From Pseudomonas sp. FEN (GTDB taxonomy: Bacteria > Pseudomonadota > Gammaproteobacteria > Pseudomonadales > Pseudomonadaceae): a DNA stretch of 64,000 nucleotides. The notes beneath the pieces were generated by a model. That model was not told where the DNA came from, did not search any database, and saw only the letters and a list, made by a program, of their open reading frames with translations. The DNA lies in NCBI RefSeq assembly GCF_904067045.1, contig NZ_CAJFDC010000001.1:682001-746000 (forward strand), in the 5' to 3' direction. Shown here piece after piece: positions 61,530-64,000 of the stretch (positions are counted from its first letter, which is position 1; each line of letters opens with the position of its first letter). The translations under genes were made by a program, and so were the position numbers.

Positions 61530-62828
61530 TTATCTCCGATTCGGGTTGAAGGTGACGGGCAATGTGGCCCAGCAAGTATCGTAGTCGTTCTGCAACTGCG
61601 GGCAGTCGAGGGCGAAACGGCTCGGGCGCAGCACCTGGCTGGTCTCGAACATGAAGGCCATGGTGTTGTCGATCTTGCTCGGCGAAAGCTCTGCGGCAAT
61701 CGCCCGGGTGCAGGTTTCGCCGTCCGGGCCGTGGGCGCTCATGCAACTGTGCAGCGACGCGCCACCGGGCAGGAAGCCCTCGGCCTTGGCGTCGTAGGCC
61801 CCCTGGATCAGGCCCATGAACTCATTCATCAGGTTACGGTGGAACCAGGGCGGACGGAAGGTATTCTCGGCCACCATCCAGCGCGGCGGGAAGATCACGA
61901 AGTCGAGGTTGGCCAGGCCCGGCACGCTGGTAGGCGAGGTCAGCACGGTGAAGATCGACGGGTCCGGGTGATCGAAGCTGACCGTGCCGAGGGTGTTGAA
62001 ACGACGCAGGTCGTATTTGTACGGCACATTGTTGCCGTGCCAGGCGACCACGTTGAGCGGCGAATGATCCAGTTCGCAGCCCCAGAGTTCGCCGAGGAAC
62101 TTCTGCACCAGGGTCGTCGGTTGCCGCAGGTCTTCATAATGGGCGACCGGCGTCAGGAAATCCCGCGGGTTGGCCAGGCCGTTGCTGCCGATCGGCCCCA
62201 GGTCCGGCAGGCGCAGCGGCGCCCCGTGGTTCTCGGCGAGGTAGCCACGGGCCTGCGGATCGAGCAGTTCGACACGGAATTTCAGGCCACGGGGCAATAC
62301 GGCGATTTCCAGCGGCTCGATCTGCAGCACGCCCAGCTCGGTGACCAGCCGCAGCCGTCCCTGTTCCGGGACCAGCAACCATTCGCCGTCGGCATTGAAG
62401 AACACCCGCTCCATGGAACGATTGGCGCGGTAGCTGTAAATGCTGATGCCGGCCGGTTTTTCCGCCACCGAGTTGGCCGCCATGCTCACCAGGCCATCGA
62501 GGAAGTCGCTGGGCTCGCCGGGGATGTCCAGCGGATTCCAGCGCAGGCGGTTGGGGGTGACCGCGCCGAGCGGGCCGCCCGCCAATTGCCGCTCCAGTTT
62601 GATGAACGCCGGGTGCCGGGCCGACGGCTGGATACGGTACATCCAGGTACGCCGCGCTTCGCTGCGGGTCATGGTGAAGGCCGTGCCGGAGAACAGTTCG
62701 GCATACAGGCCGTAGGGCGCTTTCTGCGGAGAGTTCTGGCCGACCGGCAGCGCGCCAGGCAAGGCCTCGCTGCTGAATTCGTTACCGAAGCCGGACTGAT
62801 AGGCCAGCACCGTGGAATCGGGGTTCAT
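61530..62828 (-). CDS. hmgA: Homogentisate 1,2-dioxygenase
   Basis: A 432-residue Fe(II) ring-cleaving dioxygenase that turns homogentisate into maleylacetoacetate. It starts [20 protein letters not shown] and shows the family blocks [67 protein letters not shown] and [12 protein letters not shown], which hold the iron-binding His and Glu residues. GGAGG precedes the ATG. It is the first gene of the catabolic operon, divergent from the IclR-type regulator, with a triple 20-bp repeat in between. Loss would give brown homogentisate pigment. Confidence 0.97.
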   Translation of the reverse strand: MNPDSTVLAYQSGFGNEFSSEALPGALPVGQNSPQKAPYGLYAELFSGTAFTMTRSEARRTWMYRIQPSARHPAFIKLERQLAGGPLGAVTPNRLRWNPLDIPGEPSDFLDGLVSMAANSVAEKPAGISIYSYRANRSMERVFFNADGEWLLVPEQGRLRLVTELGVLQIEPLEIAVLPRGLKFRVELLDPQARGYLAENHGAPLRLPDLGPIGSNGLANPRDFLTPVAHYEDLRQPTTLVQKFLGELWGCELDHSPLNVVAWHGNNVPYKYDLRRFNTLGTVSFDHPDPSIFTVLTSPTSVPGLANLDFVIFPPRWMVAENTFRPPWFHRNLMNEFMGLIQGAYDAKAEGFLPGGASLHSCMSAHGPDGETCTRAIAAELSPSKIDNTMAFMFETSQVLRPSRFALDCPQLQNDYDTCWATLPVTFNPNRR

Positions 62829-62923
62829 GGAGCCTCCTGGAGGGAGTGGGCCCGAGGCCGCCTTCCAGATTCGAGAGACGTGCGGCGCGGGCTGGTTTAT
62901 TTTTATCAGGGAAAATTGTGCAT

Positions 62924-62982
62924 AACGTAACTTGATTATGCAGAACGTAATTTGATTATGCAGAACGTAATTTGATTGACAG
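62924..62982. promoter_or_regulatory. Three tandem 20-bp repeats: HmgR operator
   Basis: AACGTAATTTGATTATGCAG occurs at 62924-62943 (one change, AACTT), 62944-62963 (exact) and 62964-62982 (truncated, ending TTGACAG). The spacing of about two helical turns suggests side-by-side binding of the IclR-type regulator HmgR in the hmgA promoter. Confidence 0.8.
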
Positions 62983-63033
62983 TGCCCGTCAAGCTATAAA
63001 GACGCCCATTCGTCCCAGGATTACATTGCCTCC

Positions 63034-63828
63034 ATGGAAAAGCCGCGCCCTACCAGCGACAGCAACGGTAAACAGAAAGTCCGCTCGGCGGAGGTGGGTA
63101 CCGACATCCTCAAGGCCTTGGCCGAGTTGTCGCCCAGCACCTCGCTGTCGCGCCTGGCCGAGCATGTGCGGATGCCGGCGAGCAAAGTCCACCGTTATCT
63201 GCAGGCCTTGATCGCCAGCGGCTTCGCCGAGCAGAACCCGGCGACCAACCACTATGGCCTGGGTCGCGAAGCGCTGCGGGTCGGCCTGGCCGCGCTCAAC
63301 AGCATGGAGGTACTGCATGTGGCGGCGATGCCACTGGCGGAGTTGCGCGACGACCTGAATGAAAGCTGTTTCCTGGCGGTGTGGGGCAACCACGGGGCCA
63401 CCGTGGTGCATATCGAACCGGCCGTGCGCGCGGTCACCGTGGTGACGCAACTGGGTTCGGTGTTGCCATTGCTCAGTTCCTCCACCGGGCTGGTGTTCAA
63501 TGCCTTCCTGCCGGATCGGGAAACGTTCGAGCTGCGTGAAGCGGAGCTCAAGGCCGGTCATCCACACCCACTGGCCGATGTCGCCGCGTATACCGCGACG
63601 TGCGAACAGATCCGCCGACGCGGGCTGCATTTCGTCCATGGTTTATTGATGCCGGGGGTCGATGCCTTGTCGGCGCCGGTGTTCAATGCATTGGGGCAGG
63701 TTGTGGCCGTGCTGACGGTGGTGGGGCCGACCTCGCTGTTCCATGCCGATGAAGACGGTCCGGCGGCCAGGCGCTTGCTGGCGGCCAGTGAAGCGGTGAG
63801 TTGGCGGATGGGCTATCAGAAGACCTGA
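63034..63828 (+). CDS. hmgR: IclR family repressor of homogentisate pathway
   Basis: A 264-residue IclR regulator with an N-terminal winged helix (VGTDILKALAELSPSTSLSR, LAEHVRMPASKVHRYLQALI, ASGFAEQNPATNHYGLGREA) and a C-terminal effector-binding domain (FLAVWGNHGATVVHIEPAVR, LLSSSTGLVFNAFLPDRETF, LSAPVFNALGQVVAVLTVVG). In P. putida HmgR represses hmgABC and is released by homogentisate; position and operator here fit. It could be translated from ATG 63034, although no strong Shine-Dalgarno is evident. Confidence 0.93.
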   Translation: MEKPRPTSDSNGKQKVRSAEVGTDILKALAELSPSTSLSRLAEHVRMPASKVHRYLQALIASGFAEQNPATNHYGLGREALRVGLAALNSMEVLHVAAMPLAELRDDLNESCFLAVWGNHGATVVHIEPAVRAVTVVTQLGSVLPLLSSSTGLVFNAFLPDRETFELREAELKAGHPHPLADVAAYTATCEQIRRRGLHFVHGLLMPGVDALSAPVFNALGQVVAVLTVVGPTSLFHADEDGPAARRLLAASEAVSWRMGYQKT

Positions 63829-63841
63829 GCCCTGACCAGCG

Positions 63842-64000
63842 CTAGCCCATCAGGCCCAATGCCTTGGCCTTGGCTACCGCCTGGGTCCGCCGCTCCACCC
63901 CCAGCTTGCTGTGAATCCTCCGCGCATGGGTTTTCACCGTGTGCAGTGAAATAAACAACTGGTCGGCGATCTGCAGATTGGAGCTGCCCAGGGCAATCAG
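63842..64000 (-). CDS. LuxR-type regulator, C-terminal part
   Basis: The last 52 residues of a gene that runs off the right edge. The visible helix-turn-helix is [20 protein letters not shown] followed by [20 protein letters not shown], the classic GerE/LuxR C-terminal domain, and it ends [10 protein letters not shown]. The frame may belong to a large MalT-type regulator or a response regulator; the N-terminal part is not in the window. Confidence 0.85.
   Translation of the reverse strand: MIALGSSNLQIADQLFISLHTVKTHARRIHSKLGVERRTQAVAKAKALGLMG

Noticed and set aside
62924..62982. Possible short CRISPR array
   Set aside because: The repeats are directly adjacent without spacers and lie in a regulator-target promoter; they fit an operator.

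Overview
The window reads as a chromosome segment of a fluorescens-group Pseudomonas. Supporting signs are the complete twelve-gene alginate operon in canonical order, Pseudomonas-type REP palindromes in most intergenic gaps, Pseudomonas-restricted small families (DUF6124, DUF3509), an hmgR-hmgA-fahA-maiA tyrosine/phenylalanine catabolic block, and high-GC coding with many long antisense shadow frames. No rRNA, tRNA, CRISPR array or insertion sequence was seen.

Layout. 1-2.9 kb: a PhoH-family gene cut by the left edge, a polysaccharide deacetylase and yaaA. 2.9-3.8 kb: a gene-free, AT-rich control region for alginate with an AlgU-type promoter. 3.8-20.6 kb: algD-alg8-alg44-algK-algE-algG-algX-algL-algI-algJ-algF-algA, closed by a very strong terminator. 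AlgA and AlgD make GDP-mannuronate; Alg8 and Alg44 polymerise under c-di-GMP control; AlgK, AlgX, AlgG, AlgL and AlgE form the periplasm/outer-membrane export complex; AlgI, AlgJ, AlgF and AlgX acetylate the chain. REP-type repeats sit in three junctions of this operon, and a REP-like palindrome is translated inside the start of algK.

20.6-28.1 kb is an accessory stretch: an unrecognised 292-residue protein, two DUF6124 genes in opposite orientation, each behind a long shared and apparently structured leader, a thioredoxin-fold protein, an SDR enzyme, a LysR regulator, an NTF2-like protein and two AT-rich paralogous genes of unknown function. A recurrent palindrome, ACTGTCAGAAaTGACAGT, occurs four times here.

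28.2-34.3 kb: a four-gene efflux operon (outer-membrane factor, FUSC pump, DUF1656, membrane fusion protein) with a divergent LysR regulator. 34.3-42.4 kb: a 2-hydroxyacid dehydrogenase, a small unknown gene, a frameshifted gene and a 2041-residue LRR/NEL effector-like protein in which the catalytic cysteine position of NEL ubiquitin ligases is glycine. 42.4-59.4 kb: ordinary chromosomal genes (EamA transporter, AraC regulator, PBP4-type DacB, a TonB-dependent siderophore receptor behind a Fur-like site, an HPF-like protein, a BenE transporter with a divergent MocR regulator, a DUF1501/DUF1800 pair, PsiE, a LexA-controlled YebG, a Leu/Glu-type dehydrogenase and SirB1). 59.5-63.8 kb: maiA, fahA, hmgA and the divergent IclR regulator with a triple 20-bp operator. 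A LuxR-type regulator runs off the right edge.

The best candidates for something undescribed are the DUF6124 leader cassettes with their neighbouring palindromes, and the predicted inactive giant NEL protein.
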